Shown here: one piece after another, positions 42,729 through 52,265 of the stretch
Layout of the letters: every line of letters starts with the position of its first letter
Numbering within the stretch: position 1 is the first letter of the stretch
NCBI RefSeq assembly: GCF_014692495.1
Contig: NZ_JACOIJ010000016.1
Location: forward strand, 17,274 to 81,273
Source: Sphingobacterium litopenaei
Lineage (GTDB): Bacteria; Bacteroidota; Bacteroidia; Sphingobacteriales; Sphingobacteriaceae
Direction: 5' to 3'
Length of the DNA: 64,000 nucleotides
Made by a program: the position numbers and the translations under genes
The notes under the pieces: model-generated
Seen by the model: the letters and a program-made list of their open reading frames with translations, nothing else
What the model was told of the DNA's origin: nothing
Database searches by the model: none

Positions 42729-43980
42729 ATTTCTCTTCCTCTGATGATAATTCTATTTTTCTGTTCTTCCCTAAATTCATTACCGCAGGTGTAACAAAGG
42801 ATAATAATCCAACAAAACACATGGCTGAACCACCAATGATAAAAGCATTGACCACACCGATTTCGTCTGCTATCCAACCTGTAAAAAGCAAACCAATAAC
42901 ACTTGGAATAATAGCAAAGCTAAAATACATGGAGAAAACACGACCTAAAAATTCAGGTTTGATTTCTTCTTGAATAATCGTCATAAATGAGGCATTAAAG
43001 AAAGACATTCCAATTCCACCCAGTGTCGTAATAGCCACAAATACCCAAAACAAATCACCACTTATCCATCCTGAAAAAACAAAAGTTACCCCTAAGAAGA
43101 TATGCATGGCATTGACCAAGATTACTTTTGACACAGAACCTTTCCATGCGCTCAATATTCCACCACCAACTAACATACCAGCACCCCACATTACTTCGAT
43201 GATGCTCATCTCCCATTTGCCCCCTGCAAAATGTTCAATTGTCAATAATGGATACATAATGGCAACAGGCATCACAAAAAATGTTGTAAGCATAGCATAA
43301 ACGAAAAGGAGATACAGCCCCTTATTCTTATGGATCTCCCCAAAACCTAATTTAAGATCCATTAATACAGTAGAAATATTATTTTCTGCAGTTGGTTGCG
43401 CATTTAATTTTGGAATAACCACAAACATCAAAGAAACTATAGCTAGCATGGCACCTATAACATCTAAATACAACACTTTAGAAATGGGCATATACGTAAT
43501 AGCTAAAGTACCTACAGCAGGACCAGCTATCATACTGACAGATTGCAACATCTGATTAATGCCCGAAACTTTTAATAACTTTTCTTCAGGAACAATCAAA
43601 GGAGCAATTGCCTGCATGGCTGGCGTATGAAAAGCTTGCCCTAACGAACGACAAACAAGCAGTGCATATACAAAAGCTAAATTCGCCTCCCCTTCTACAA
43701 AGGCAAATGACATCATGAAAGTACACAATGCAATAAAAGCATCTGCGTAAATCATAACCTTTTTTCGATCCCAACGATCAATATATACTCCCGCGAATGG
43801 TCCTATAATTGCTTGTGGTAATAAGCCAGCAATACCAGCAAACGCCAATACTTCCGCCGATTTATAATGTAAACTCAAATATATGATTACTGCAAAATTT
43901 ACTGCCGAGCTCGTTAATAAGGAGACAAATTGCCCTATCCAGATGTATATATATGTTTTGAACCAAGATTCTTTAGGCAT
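42727..43980 (-). CDS. MFS transporter (drug/unknown efflux type)
   Basis: A 417-residue major facilitator protein with about 12 hydrophobic segments. The loop between helices 2 and 3 has the MFS pattern GVYIDRWDRKKVMIYADA (motif A variant, about residues 60-77), as in multidrug and enterobactin-exporter-like (EntS/MFS_3) subfamilies. A second related loop follows the middle of the protein. Substrate unknown. Single gene, convergent with tRNA-Gly. Confidence 0.85.
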   Translation of the reverse strand: MPKESWFKTYIYIWIGQFVSLLTSSAVNFAVIIYLSLHYKSAEVLAFAGIAGLLPQAIIGPFAGVYIDRWDRKKVMIYADAFIALCTFMMSFAFVEGEANLAFVYALLVCRSLGQAFHTPAMQAIAPLIVPEEKLLKVSGINQMLQSVSMIAGPAVGTLAITYMPISKVLYLDVIGAMLAIVSLMFVVIPKLNAQPTAENNISTVLMDLKLGFGEIHKNKGLYLLFVYAMLTTFFVMPVAIMYPLLTIEHFAGGKWEMSIIEVMWGAGMLVGGGILSAWKGSVSKVILVNAMHIFLGVTFVFSGWISGDLFWVFVAITTLGGIGMSFFNASFMTIIQEEIKPEFLGRVFSMYFSFAIIPSVIGLLFTGWIADEIGVVNAFIIGGSAMCFVGLLSFVTPAVMNLGKNRKIELSSEEEK

Positions 43981-44140
43981 AATAGATTATATTTTTCCAA
44001 ATATAATACAGAAGAGTTTAATAGATCATTAGCCGTTGAATAATTAGTCTTTTCTTGCCTGAGATAAGAAATTAGAAAACGTAAAATTTAACTTCAAAAC
44101 ATTATATTTACATAAAATGAACTAAAAAATAACTCTTAGT

Positions 44141-45109
44141 ATGAAAAGAATATTGCTTACTACACTAATTCTAATGTTAAATTATCTTTCATATGGACAA
44201 TTATCATTTACTACCTTATATACTAAAGAGGGTAAAGAGACTAAAAATATAGAAGAAGCCTACTATTATAGAGAGCTTTCATTATTGGAAAACACGCAAG
44301 TACGCGTCATAGAGAAGTATATTCAACCTAATAAAACTAAACTTCTAGGCACATTCCCCAGCTTTAAGGAGAAGAAATTTATAGGAGAAAAGCTTGAGGC
44401 TTATGAAAATGGTAAAATAAAATATAAAGAGCTTTATAGCAATGATGGGGTCTTAATTGATACGGCTTATTATTACCACCCAAACGGAAAACTTAAGATT
44501 GCCTATAAATATCCTTATACCATTGAGAAAAACTCGACTAAAGTAACAGACACCTTAATTTTAGTGTACCATGATTCATTAGGAAATAGACATCTATTTA
44601 ATGGTAATGGGTATGCCGAAATAGAATATCGAAATTCGACAGTTGAAAAAGGAAATTACAAAGAGCACCAGCGTATCGGAAATTGGACAGGCTCATTCAT
44701 GGATGGAAAATATACCTTTGAAGAAAGCTACGACAACGGAAAACTTATTTCTGGAATTACTAAAGATTCTACAAATAAAGAATACGCTTATGATCAAAAA
44801 AACTTTATGATTCAGCCAGCCTACCCTGGGGATATAATTGCGATAAGAAAATTTATAGCATCCAATTATAGTTACCCGCGAGAAGCAATACAAAATAAAG
44901 TAAAAGGAACAGTAAGAGTTTCATTTGTGGTGGATACCGTTGGAAATATGGTAGAAATGAAGGTGGACGAGGATTTGGGATTTGGTACAGGAGAAGCCGC
45001 CATTAAAGTGTTGAAAAAAGCTAAAAAATGGACACCAGGCTATATGAGAGGTGTTTCAGTTCGTGTAGCCTACTCATTGCCTATTAGACTAGATATGTCT
45101 GGCAGTTAA
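44141..45109 (+). CDS. Exported protein with C-terminal TonB domain
   Basis: A 322-residue protein: signal peptide (about 1-19), a middle part with MORN-like repeats (ENGKIKYKELYSNDG, YHPNGKLKIAY, KGNYKEHQRIGNWTGSF) and a C-terminal TonB domain (about 240-322, YPREAIQNKVKGTVRVSFVVDTVGNMVEMKV). There is no N-terminal anchor helix of the classical TonB kind and no neighbouring exbB/exbD, so it is probably one of the many Bacteroidota proteins that use a TonB C-domain for periplasmic or surface contact. Function unknown. Confidence 0.8.
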   Translation: MKRILLTTLILMLNYLSYGQLSFTTLYTKEGKETKNIEEAYYYRELSLLENTQVRVIEKYIQPNKTKLLGTFPSFKEKKFIGEKLEAYENGKIKYKELYSNDGVLIDTAYYYHPNGKLKIAYKYPYTIEKNSTKVTDTLILVYHDSLGNRHLFNGNGYAEIEYRNSTVEKGNYKEHQRIGNWTGSFMDGKYTFEESYDNGKLISGITKDSTNKEYAYDQKNFMIQPAYPGDIIAIRKFIASNYSYPREAIQNKVKGTVRVSFVVDTVGNMVEMKVDEDLGFGTGEAAIKVLKKAKKWTPGYMRGVSVRVAYSLPIRLDMSGS

Positions 45110-45116
45110 AGGCAAA

Positions 45117-45152
45117 AAAAACCGTCTAAGAATCGCTTCCTAGACGGTTTTT
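45117..45152. terminator. Bidirectional terminator, TonB-domain gene and sufD
   Basis: 12-bp perfect stem AAAAACCGTCTA with a 12-nt loop and A/T-run ends, between convergent genes. Confidence 0.9.
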
Positions 45153-45176
45153 AAAAATATAAAACTACACTACTAA

Positions 45177-46508
45177 TTATTTTCTTTCTAGTCCTTTTGC
45201 TACTAAATCTTCCACATAATTTCTTATGGCTTCATTAGAGAAACGTGAAGTCACATCAAAAGCAAAAGCGTGTACCAGTAAAATACGTGCAGATTCTTCG
45301 CCGATACCTCTTGCTCTTAAGTAGAACAAAGCATCATCATCGAATTGTCCCATTGTACAACCGTGAGAACATTTCACATCATCCGCAAAGATTTCCAACT
45401 GTGGCTTAGTGTACACTGTAGACTTGTCGCCAATCAACATATTGTTGTTTTGTTGGAAAGCATTTGTTTTTTGCGCATCCAAACGAACGAAAATTTTACC
45501 ATTGAATACTGCAGTTGATTCATCTTGAGGAATGTTTTTGTACCATTCATAAGATTCACAGTGAGGTTTCAAATGGTCTACAATGGTATGGTTATCTACC
45601 AATTGTTTATCTGCTAACAAATTGATACCGTACAAATGTGATTCTACATTCTCTGCATCCAAACGCACATTGATATTATTACGTATAAAGGTAGCACCAG
45701 GGAAATTACAGTTGTAATTATTGTACAAGCTGTATTTCGTTTGATATACTTCTGTATGGTTGATGTAATTACTTACCGAATCCGCTACTTGAAGATAATA
45801 GTGTTGAACTTTCGCATTCTCATCTACTACAATCTCTGTTACTTTATTGTGTAAGTTTTTCGCTGTATTTTCTAAAGTGATAAAAGATTCAACGATTTCA
45901 ACTTCCGCGTTAGCTTCTACGACGAATAAGTTTCTTGTTTGGGAGAAAAATTCTTCACCACCAGTCGCTACGTGAATGATATGCAATGGTTTAGAAACTA
46001 CTTTATTTTTACCAACTGATAAATAAATACCCGAAGTGTATAAAGCCGTATTCAATGCGACCAAAGCATTATCAGTTTTATCCGCGTATTGTGCGAAGTG
46101 TTTTTGGAAATTAGCTTCTTCTACAGCTTCCTCGATTGGTTTTACTGTAACACCAACTTCATCTTCTAAAGAAGAAAAAGCCAATACATATTGACCGTTA
46201 ATCAATACGATACGGTGTGCATCCAATTCTGGAATATCCGCTTTGCTTAAATCCAAATTAGCCACATCCACATCTTCATTCAACAAATATGTTTTGTTGA
46301 CTAAAGAATGAATGTTTGTATATTTCCATTCCTCATTCTTAACAGTTGGAAAACCTTCTTTTTCAAATTTTACGAAAGCTTCTTGACGAATAGCTTTTAA
46401 TGAAGCAGGTTCGTTCGTAGCTTCTAATTCTTGAAAAGTAGAAGTTAACTGTTCGAATAAAGAGTTTACTACTGTTGTACTCATGTTATTTGTTATCAAT
46501 CCGCTCAT
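45177..46508 (-). CDS. sufD: Fe-S cluster assembly protein SufD
   Basis: A 443-residue SufD, partner of SufB and SufC in the scaffold complex that builds iron-sulfur clusters. The C-terminal beta-helix region shows SHLYGINLLADKQLVDNHTIVDH, KAVFNGKIFV-like sequence (here TAVFNGKIFVRLDAQKTNAFQQNNNML) and DDVKCSHGCTMGQFDDDALFYLRARG, all typical of SufD. A start at ATG 46484 (MSTTVVNS) is equally possible. It is the last gene of the leftward suf operon, 31 bp after sufC. Confidence 0.94.
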   Translation of the reverse strand: MSGLITNNMSTTVVNSLFEQLTSTFQELEATNEPASLKAIRQEAFVKFEKEGFPTVKNEEWKYTNIHSLVNKTYLLNEDVDVANLDLSKADIPELDAHRIVLINGQYVLAFSSLEDEVGVTVKPIEEAVEEANFQKHFAQYADKTDNALVALNTALYTSGIYLSVGKNKVVSKPLHIIHVATGGEEFFSQTRNLFVVEANAEVEIVESFITLENTAKNLHNKVTEIVVDENAKVQHYYLQVADSVSNYINHTEVYQTKYSLYNNYNCNFPGATFIRNNINVRLDAENVESHLYGINLLADKQLVDNHTIVDHLKPHCESYEWYKNIPQDESTAVFNGKIFVRLDAQKTNAFQQNNNMLIGDKSTVYTKPQLEIFADDVKCSHGCTMGQFDDDALFYLRARGIGEESARILLVHAFAFDVTSRFSNEAIRNYVEDLVAKGLERK

Positions 46509-46539
46509 GACCTTATTATTTTATCGAAGACCGATTAGA

Positions 46540-47298
46540 TTAGGCATTTTGCGTATCTAAGTCTTTCAACCAATCGTATCCTTTTTCTTCTAACTCAAGC
46601 GCCAATTCTTTTGGTCCTGTTTTTACAATACGACCATTGTGCAATACGTGTACGAAGTCAGGAACGATATAATCCAATAAACGTTGGTAGTGGGTGATTA
46701 CTACAAAAGCATTATCTTTCGAACGCAATTGGTTCACACCATTTGCTACGATACGCAATGCATCGATATCCAAACCAGAGTCAGTCTCATCCAAAATAGC
46801 TAACTTCGGATTCAACATCGCCAATTGGAAGATTTCGTTACGTTTTTTCTCACCACCGGAGAAACCTTCGTTTAATGAACGATTAGCCAAATTAGCAGAG
46901 AATTCTACTAATTTTTGTTTCTCTTTTACCATGGCTAAGAATTCTTTTGCTTCTAATGGAGGAAGACCTTTATATTCACGGATATCACCTACTGCAGTTT
47001 TCAAGAAATTGATGTTTGACACACCTGGAATTTCTACTGGGTATTGGAAAGCTAAAAACAAACCTTCACGTGCACGATCTTCTGGAGATAAATCCAATAA
47101 ATCTACACCATCCAATGTCACTTCACCACCAGTCACTTCGTAAGAATCACGACCTGCTAACACGTTACCTAAGGTACTTTTACCCGCACCATTAGGTCCC
47201 ATAATCGCGTGCACTTCACCCGCTTTAACCTCTAAGTTTAATCCTTTTAATATTTGTTTGTCTTCAACAGACGCTTGCAAATTCTTTATTGATAACAT
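46540..47298 (-). CDS. sufC: Fe-S cluster assembly ATPase SufC
   Basis: A 252-residue ABC-type ATPase SufC. Walker A is GPNGAGKST at about 34-42, the signature FSGGEKKRNEIFQ (KKR form specific to SufC) at about 147-159, and Walker B LAILDETDSGLDIDAL at about 170-185. It has no membrane domain and drives the SufBCD scaffold. It lies between sufB and sufD. The 85-bp gap to sufB has direct repeats of the TATTGAG and TTTTCAAATT type. Confidence 0.96.
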   Translation of the reverse strand: MLSIKNLQASVEDKQILKGLNLEVKAGEVHAIMGPNGAGKSTLGNVLAGRDSYEVTGGEVTLDGVDLLDLSPEDRAREGLFLAFQYPVEIPGVSNINFLKTAVGDIREYKGLPPLEAKEFLAMVKEKQKLVEFSANLANRSLNEGFSGGEKKRNEIFQLAMLNPKLAILDETDSGLDIDALRIVANGVNQLRSKDNAFVVITHYQRLLDYIVPDFVHVLHNGRIVKTGPKELALELEEKGYDWLKDLDTQNA

Positions 47299-47383
47299 TT
47301 CTTTTTTAGTATTGAGTATTGAGATGTGAGTATTGAGATTCTATCCTGCTCACATTTTCAAATTATCTAATTTTCAAATTCTC

Positions 47384-48835
47384 CTATCCTACTGATCCTT
47401 CTAACGAGATTGCCAATAATTTTTGAGCTTCAACAGCGAATTCCATTGGCAATTGGTTAAGCACCTCTTTCGCGTAACCATTAACGATTAACCCTACAGC
47501 TTTTTCTGAATCGATACCACGTTGATTCAAGTAAAATACTTGATCTTCACCGATTTTCGACGTAGTAGCTTCGTGCTCTAATTTTGCTGTTTTATTTTTG
47601 TTCTCTATATATGGGAATGTGTGAGCTCCACAACGGTCACCAATTAGTAAAGAGTCACATTGTGTGAAGTTACGTGAGTTGTCCGCATTAGGGCCAATTT
47701 TCACTAAACCTCTGTAACTATTGTGACTATTTCCAGCAGAAATACCTTTGGAAACAATCTTAGATTTTGTGTTTTTACCTAGATGCACCATTTTCGTACC
47801 AGTATCCGCCAACTGTTTGTTACGCGTCATTGCTACAGAATAGAACTCCCCAACAGAGTTGTCACCTTTCAAGATCACACCAGGATATTTCCAAGTAATC
47901 GCTGAACCAGTTTCTACCTGTGTCCAAGAGATTTTAGAGTTATCACCTTTACAGATACCACGTTTCGTTACGAAGTTGTAGATACCACCTTTACCATCTT
48001 TGTCTCCAGGATACCAGTTTTGAACAGTAGAATATTTGATTTCAGCATCTTTTTGTGCCACTAATTCTACAACCGCAGCATGCAATTGATTTTCATCACG
48101 CATAGGCGCTGTACATCCCTCTAAGTAAGAAACGTAAGAACCTTCGTCTGCGATAATCAATGTACGTTCAAACTGACCTGTATTTTGTGCATTGATACGG
48201 AAGTATGTAGACAATTCCATAGGACAGTGTACGCCTTTTGGAATATATACGAATGAACCATCCGAGAACACTGCAGAGTTCAATGCCGCATAGATATTAT
48301 CCGTTTGCGGAACCACAGAACCTAAATATTCTCTTACCAATTCAGGATGCTCTTGTACTGCCTCACCGAATGAACAGAAAATAACACCTTTCTCTTTTAA
48401 TTTCTCACGGAAAGTAGTTTTTACAGACACTGAGTCAAACACCGCATCCACCGCTACTACTCCAGCTAAGATTTTTTGTTCATCTAATGGAATACCCAAC
48501 TTCTCAAATGTTGCCAATAATTCTGGATCTACTTCATCCATGCTTTCCAATTGCTTTTTAGGTTTTGGTGCAGCATAGTATGATAAATCTTGAAAATCCA
48601 CTTCAGGATTATCAAAGTTTTGCCATTTCGGCATATCCATAGAAAGGAAGTGACGGAAAGCTTTTAATCTCCATTCCAACAACCATTCTGGCTCATTTTT
48701 TTTAGCAGATATTAGGCGAATTGTGTCTTCGTTCAATCCTTTGGGAGCAATATCCATCTCAATATCAGTCGTAAAACCGTATTTATATTCTTCTTGCTCC
48801 AGCTCTTTCAGTAATTCGTCGTCTTTGGTACTCAT
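47384..48835 (-). CDS. sufB: Fe-S cluster assembly protein SufB
   Basis: A 483-residue SufB, core scaffold subunit for Fe-S cluster assembly. Family features are [23 protein letters not shown] sequence ([15 protein letters not shown]), [42 protein letters not shown] with the conserved cysteine, and [21 protein letters not shown] near the C-terminus. It is the first gene of sufB-sufC-sufD; a TAACTTTG box (48899-48892, minus strand) lies about 57 bp upstream. No sufS or sufE gene lies in this window, so the sulfur donor must be encoded elsewhere. Confidence 0.96.
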   Translation of the reverse strand: MSTKDDELLKELEQEEYKYGFTTDIEMDIAPKGLNEDTIRLISAKKNEPEWLLEWRLKAFRHFLSMDMPKWQNFDNPEVDFQDLSYYAAPKPKKQLESMDEVDPELLATFEKLGIPLDEQKILAGVVAVDAVFDSVSVKTTFREKLKEKGVIFCSFGEAVQEHPELVREYLGSVVPQTDNIYAALNSAVFSDGSFVYIPKGVHCPMELSTYFRINAQNTGQFERTLIIADEGSYVSYLEGCTAPMRDENQLHAAVVELVAQKDAEIKYSTVQNWYPGDKDGKGGIYNFVTKRGICKGDNSKISWTQVETGSAITWKYPGVILKGDNSVGEFYSVAMTRNKQLADTGTKMVHLGKNTKSKIVSKGISAGNSHNSYRGLVKIGPNADNSRNFTQCDSLLIGDRCGAHTFPYIENKNKTAKLEHEATTSKIGEDQVFYLNQRGIDSEKAVGLIVNGYAKEVLNQLPMEFAVEAQKLLAISLEGSVG

Positions 48836-49270
48836 ATTTAATGCTTCCCTTTTTACAAGTCAAACCATTATAGCTGACCTTTTTGGGACTACAAAGTTAC
48901 GATATAAATACCAATAATATAGTATCTTTTGCCATCCTAAAGGCATAATTTGAGCAATTTTATGACAAAAGTCACTTCTTTCTGTGTTCAAGACGATTTT
49001 CCCCCTTTTTTTTGACAAAAAAAATGATTAACTATCAACAAAAACTATACATAAATGATTTATAAATAAATTTTAACTATGATGAAGGCGATTAGATTTA
49101 TTTTCAATAGCATTGTAGATTTGTGGTTTCTTCCTCTCTATAAGAAAAGATAAACTTCTCTTTCCTAACAAAATTTTTCAAACAGCGGATTATACAGTTA
49201 TTATTGTTGCCCAAAAAGATATATTATTGTACTTTATTTTTTATATTTACATTTCGAAGAAAGATATACC
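48836..49270. other. Intergenic region between sufB and the Lrp-type gene
   Basis: 435 bp holding the promoters of two divergent units. Besides the TAACTTTG box for sufB and a possible 24-codon frame at 49079-49153, nothing is recognised. The part from 48950 to 49075 is very rich in A and T runs. Confidence 0.5.
49079..49153 (+). CDS. Possible 24-residue peptide
   Basis: ATG ATG start, 24 codons, with a hydrophobic stretch IRFIFNSIVDLWFLPLY and a basic end KKR. The amphipathic, tryptophan-containing sequence is unlike the surrounding A/T-run background, but there is no other evidence of translation. Confidence 0.25.
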   Translation: MMKAIRFIFNSIVDLWFLPLYKKR

Positions 49271-49741
49271 ATGTCCTACCAACTTGACAAACTTGACTTA
49301 AAGATATTGCGCCTATTACAAGAAAATGGACGTATCACGAATTTGCAGCTTGCTACAAACATCGGTCTTTCACCCGCCCCTACATTGGAGCGTGTGCGCA
49401 AGTTAGAAAACTCAGGTTTTATCAAAAGTTACCATGCTTTTGTGGATGAGGAAAAATTAGGTTTAGGAATAAAATCCTTCATCCAGATTTCATTGGACTT
49501 CCATACGCATAACGCGATTCCAGAATTCGTGGAGGCTGTAAAAGCGATTCCAGAAGTAACAGAGTGTCACCATGTGACTGGTAATTGTGACTTTATTCTC
49601 AAAGTATACGTTAAAGATATCAAAGCGTATGAGGCAGTAATCATGGAGAAGATTTCAAAAATTCCTTTTGTAAAGACTTTCCAAACGATGATGATTATGT
49701 CCACTTCGAAAAAAGAACCAATAGTACCGTTAGAATATTAG
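49271..49741 (+). CDS. Lrp/AsnC-family transcriptional regulator
   Basis: A 156-residue Lrp/AsnC regulator: N-terminal helix-turn-helix (LDLKILRLLQENGRITNLQLATNIGLSPAPTLERVRKLENSG, about residues 7-48) and a C-terminal ligand-binding RAM domain (about 66-140, with VTGNCDFILKVYVKD). It probably responds to an amino acid and binds DNA as an octamer or dimer. Its stop codon is followed without any gap by the ATG of the next gene, so the two are translationally coupled. Confidence 0.92.
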   Translation: MSYQLDKLDLKILRLLQENGRITNLQLATNIGLSPAPTLERVRKLENSGFIKSYHAFVDEEKLGLGIKSFIQISLDFHTHNAIPEFVEAVKAIPEVTECHHVTGNCDFILKVYVKDIKAYEAVIMEKISKIPFVKTFQTMMIMSTSKKEPIVPLEY

Positions 49742-50815
49742 ATGAATACTGATTATCGAGACTTTGCAATTATCTTGACGTGGCCAGATGCTACCATTCG
49801 CGGCGATGAAAAATGGATGATGTTTTTCAAAAAGATAGGCTTGGTCAAGAATCTAAATTTCAAAGTAGGACACACCGGTATCGTCATTATAAATTCTCAA
49901 AACGGAGAAATGCTATTTTACGATTTTGGTCGTTATATTGCTCCTAGAGGCTATGGAAGAGCTCGTTCCAAATTTTCGGACCCATTATTGGAGATTGCAT
50001 TGACTGCTCATATTCAAGATAATAACATCACTAATATTGAAGAAATAATTTGTCATTTCGAAGAGCTAAAACCAGCAATGTACGGTGATGGCAAATTGTT
50101 TTATTCTATCGTAAAAGGCATAAATTTCGAAAAAGCCAAAGCTTACGGTGATGAATGTGTGTTGCAAGGCACCTATCCTTATGGAGCAGTAGCTAAAAAC
50201 AATAACAATTGTTCGCGTTTTATTACACGAATGCTCATGAAATCTTCGCCTAAATATCATTTTTGGCATTATCTAAATCTTCCTGAGACCATTAAAAGTA
50301 GCCCCGTTAGTAACTTGATAAACGCAGTTGAAGATCGAATCATTTATTCTTACACTCCTGATGAAGGCATTAAGAGTTTTAAGATGAATAGATTTCAGTC
50401 CTTTTGGTTTTTGGTAAAACAATTAGGAGACAATATTTCCCATCGGAAATCGGCTTTGTTTCCTAATGATTTGATAATTGGCGGAATGAGTTATAGATCA
50501 AAGCCTATTACCCTTCCGAAAGATGCTATGTATTTGGGTGGTGTCGGTGATGGAGCTTGGTTTACGGTTACGCCAACCGAAATCATAAACGAATTTATTG
50601 TAAAGCGTTTTACCTCCGCTGGAAAATTAGAATATGTCGTTCGTGGAGAAGCGGCTGAAATTGTAGACTTACAATATCCTTACAAGATTACTTACGACAG
50701 CCATCTATTAGTAACGCATATCGAACAAAACGGCAGAAAGATCCGTATCAACCACATCGAAAGATTGGAAAATGATAAATACGATTTCGAAAATATAAAA
50801 GAGCGTTACGCATAA
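49742..50815 (+). CDS. Putative permuted papain-fold protein, DUF6695-like
   Basis: A 357-residue cytoplasmic protein without signal peptide. The first half has KVGHTGIVIINSQNGEMLFYDFGRY at about 41-65 and NNNNCSRFITRMLM at about 157-170. A histidine in a GHTGI context and a cysteine in an NCS context in this order fit circularly permuted NlpC/P60 or papain-like enzymes. The second half (about 245-357) is rich in beta strands. It abuts the Lrp-type regulator gene. Hydrolase or transferase activity is inferred from the His and Cys only; substrate unknown. I believe it corresponds to the Bacteroidota family DUF6695, without certainty. Confidence 0.65.
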   Translation: MNTDYRDFAIILTWPDATIRGDEKWMMFFKKIGLVKNLNFKVGHTGIVIINSQNGEMLFYDFGRYIAPRGYGRARSKFSDPLLEIALTAHIQDNNITNIEEIICHFEELKPAMYGDGKLFYSIVKGINFEKAKAYGDECVLQGTYPYGAVAKNNNNCSRFITRMLMKSSPKYHFWHYLNLPETIKSSPVSNLINAVEDRIIYSYTPDEGIKSFKMNRFQSFWFLVKQLGDNISHRKSALFPNDLIIGGMSYRSKPITLPKDAMYLGGVGDGAWFTVTPTEIINEFIVKRFTSAGKLEYVVRGEAAEIVDLQYPYKITYDSHLLVTHIEQNGRKIRINHIERLENDKYDFENIKERYA

Positions 50816-50916
50816 AACTTTTCCGTCAATTCTACCTACAGGAAGAAATCCAAGCATTAAAATTCTAGATTTTTAGGACTATAGTTCATTCACTCGAATT
50901 GGCGTTGTATATTGCC

Positions 50917-51588
50917 TTACAATTTCCAATCTATTGGTTGCCTACCATTTGCAGATAAATAAGCATTCACCTGAGAAAAATGTTTTGAACCAAAGAAACC
51001 ACGATATACCGACAAGGGTGAAGGATGCACTGCTTTTAGGATTAAATGTTTTTTGTTATCGACAAGAGCCGATTTCTTCTGTGCATACGATCCCCACAGC
51101 AAGAAAACGACATTTTCCAATTCGAAAGAAATTTTTTCAATTACCTGATCTGTAAAAGTTTCCCAACCTTGCTTTTGATGAGAAGCAGCTTGGTGAGCAC
51201 GCACGGTCAGCGTAGCATTGAGCAATAATACACCTTGCTTAGCCCACTTGGTTAAATCTCCAGAATTTGGAATCTGAAAGCCATCTATATCAGTTGTTAG
51301 TTCTGCAAAAATATTTTTCAAGGAAGGAGGAAAAGGTATTCCTGATGGAACCGAGAACGAAAGCCCATGAGCCTGACCCACATTATGATACGGATCTTGA
51401 CCTAAAATCACAACTTTCACATCCTGCAACGGTGTAAGTCGAAAGGCATTAAAGACCAAATCTTTAGGTGGATAAATCTCATATTGTTGTCTTTCCTGCT
51501 GTACAAAGGCAGATAATTTCTTCATATAATCCTGTTGCATTAAAGGCTTTAAAATGGGAGCCCAACTTTCGTCGTACAATTTTTCCAT
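50917..51588 (-). CDS. ung: Uracil-DNA glycosylase family 1
   Basis: A 223-residue Ung from ATG 51588 (an in-frame ATG at 51621 adds eleven non-conserved residues). It removes uracil from DNA in base-excision repair. Motifs: water-activating loop VVILGQDPYHNVGQAHGLSFSV with the catalytic aspartate at about 64, LLLNATLTVRAHQAASHQKQGWE, and the DNA-intercalating loop HPSPLSVYRGFFGSKHF near the end. Length and order are normal for family 1. Confidence 0.96.
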   Translation of the reverse strand: MEKLYDESWAPILKPLMQQDYMKKLSAFVQQERQQYEIYPPKDLVFNAFRLTPLQDVKVVILGQDPYHNVGQAHGLSFSVPSGIPFPPSLKNIFAELTTDIDGFQIPNSGDLTKWAKQGVLLLNATLTVRAHQAASHQKQGWETFTDQVIEKISFELENVVFLLWGSYAQKKSALVDNKKHLILKAVHPSPLSVYRGFFGSKHFSQVNAYLSANGRQPIDWKL

Positions 51589-51688
51589 ACAACAAAAGTA
51601 CATTTTTTCGCACCTAAACATAACAACAAGTTTGGATAACTACTTAAATTAATGGATATTTGCGTTTTAGAAACTACAACAAGAAGAG

Positions 51689-52228
51689 ATGTCAAATTTA
51701 GTGCGTATTATTATTAGCTGTTTACTTCTAGTAGGTACAGTAGTATTATTTTGGTTTGGATTTTGGGGCTGGGGTATTTTAGGTATTTTGGTTACTATTT
51801 TAGCATGGGTGACAGTTTTCTTTCACGAATATATGCTTCTTGCACAATGGTTTTTCCGCAAGCAAGATGTTGCTAATGCGGAGAAATGGTTAGGCAAAAT
51901 CACCAATTACGAGAAACAACTTATTCCTGCTCAACATGGATATTATCATTTGCTATTAGGTCTTTTGGAATCTCAACGGGCACCTTTGCAATCGGAGAAA
52001 TTCTTTAAGAAAGCACTTTCGTTAGGACTTCATATGGATCATAATGTAGCTTTAGCCAAATTGAGCTTAGCAGGTGTAATGATGGCAAAACGAAATAAAC
52101 GTGAAGCTGAGAAATACTTACAAGAAGCTAAACGTGCGGACAAAAACAAATTGCTAGCGGATCAAATCAAAATGATGAAAGATCAAATGGCATTGATGGA
52201 CAAACAGCAATTCCGTTATTCAAGATAA
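51689..52228 (+). CDS. Membrane protein with TPR-like domain
   Basis: A 179-residue protein: two hydrophobic helices at about 5-50 (IIISCLLLVGTVVLFWF, ILGILVTILAWVTVFF), then a soluble helical region with TPR-like pairs (ANAEKWLGKI, HGYYHLLLGLLES, SEKFFKKALSLGL, REAEKYLQEAKRADK). The TPR part is probably cytoplasmic and binds partners. Function unknown. A bidirectional terminator follows. Confidence 0.75.
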   Translation: MSNLVRIIISCLLLVGTVVLFWFGFWGWGILGILVTILAWVTVFFHEYMLLAQWFFRKQDVANAEKWLGKITNYEKQLIPAQHGYYHLLLGLLESQRAPLQSEKFFKKALSLGLHMDHNVALAKLSLAGVMMAKRNKREAEKYLQEAKRADKNKLLADQIKMMKDQMALMDKQQFRYSR

Positions 52229-52265
52229 AACAAAAATGCCTCGATAATCTCGAGGCATTTTTGTT
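52229..52265. terminator. Bidirectional terminator
   Basis: 16-bp perfect stem AACAAAAATGCCTCGA with a short loop, between the TPR membrane gene and the convergent gene at 52264; it includes the latter's stop. Confidence 0.9.

Noticed and set aside
46540..47298. SufC as part of a membrane ABC transporter
   Set aside because: No membrane-domain gene is adjacent, and the signature and neighbours sufB and sufD identify the Fe-S assembly ATPase.
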